From the NCBI RefSeq assembly GCF_003073045.1, contig NC_037600.1, positions 14,958,352 to 15,022,351 on the forward strand: DNA of 64,000 nucleotides, written 5' to 3'. A program made the position numbers and the translations under genes. This DNA is from Pomacea canaliculata. Lineage: Eukaryota; Mollusca; Gastropoda; Architaenioglossa; Ampullariidae. Of the stretch, positions 63,770-64,000 are shown in pieces. The notes below the pieces were generated by a model, which searched no databases, was not told where the DNA came from, and saw only the letters and a list, made by a program, of their open reading frames with translations. How positions within the stretch are numbered: position 1 is the first letter of the stretch; every line of letters starts with the position of its first letter.

Positions 63770-64000
63770 CTGCCAGCGAAAACAACTTTACTGTTTACAA
63801 AACAACTCGAACCACTTAACAAAACATCTCAAACCAGTTTACAAATCATACAACTCGAACTAGTTTACAAGCTACTCAAGCCAGTTTATGAAACATATTT
63901 CAAACCCAACTCTAGCCAGTATAAAATAAAACTCAAAGTTAGTTTCGGTAGTATACGATATTGGGCGTGGGGCGGATCGGGGATGAGTACTGAGAACCAC

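Noticed and set aside
1-64000. CRISPR arrays, rRNA, tRNA genes and bacterial-style operons
   Set aside because: None seen; the sequence is a spliced eukaryotic genome, and tRNA-like segments belong to SINEs.

Overview
The window looks like genomic DNA from an animal, most likely a mollusc and probably a gastropod. This is an inference. The genes have spliced exons with GT-AG introns, AT-rich intergenic DNA and GIMAP-type immune GTPases. Interspersed repeats end in tails of the kind common in molluscan SINEs and CR1-group LINEs. No bacterial, organellar or rRNA/tRNA gene is visible. All gene models below were built by matching splice sites and reading phase by eye.

Region by region: (1) 1-2366 (+), the 3' end of a GIMAP GTPase gene ending in a CAAX-like box, with a Kolobok-like foldback transposon in its last intron. 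(2) 4187-11438 (+), a second GIMAP gene whose N-terminus carries three RanBP2-type zinc fingers joined in frame to the GTPase; this unusual architecture is the most interesting object here. (3) 13593-15543 (+), the 3' part of an unrecognised single-pass membrane protein gene. (4) 16834-18296 (-), an unrecognised two-exon gene. (5) 18300-21560, repeat-rich DNA. (6) 21569-26549 (-), an unrecognised small multi-exon gene of about 197 residues. (7) 29919-34339 (-), a complete six-exon peroxiredoxin 6 (PRDX6). (8) 34573-53205 (+), a complete 17-exon Ral guanine-nucleotide exchange factor of the RGL/RALGDS family, head to head with PRDX6 across 233 bp. (9) 53206-61300, long 3' flank with LINE and SINE remnants. 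(10) 61336-62047 (+), a two-exon sulfiredoxin (SRXN1) with an antioxidant-response-element-like site just upstream. (11) 63024-63769 (-), the last exon of a Ser/Gly-rich protein, perhaps a transcription factor.

Two themes connect the genes. The first is a tandem pair of immune-type GTPases with matching intron positions but different N- and C-terminal modules. The second is peroxide defence: PRDX6 and SRXN1 lie about 27 kb apart on either side of the Ral GEF gene. Repeats are concentrated in introns and gene flanks: a tRNA-derived SINE with a clean target-site duplication, a 5'-truncated CR1-group LINE close to a splice acceptor, two foldback elements and a minisatellite abutting an exon.
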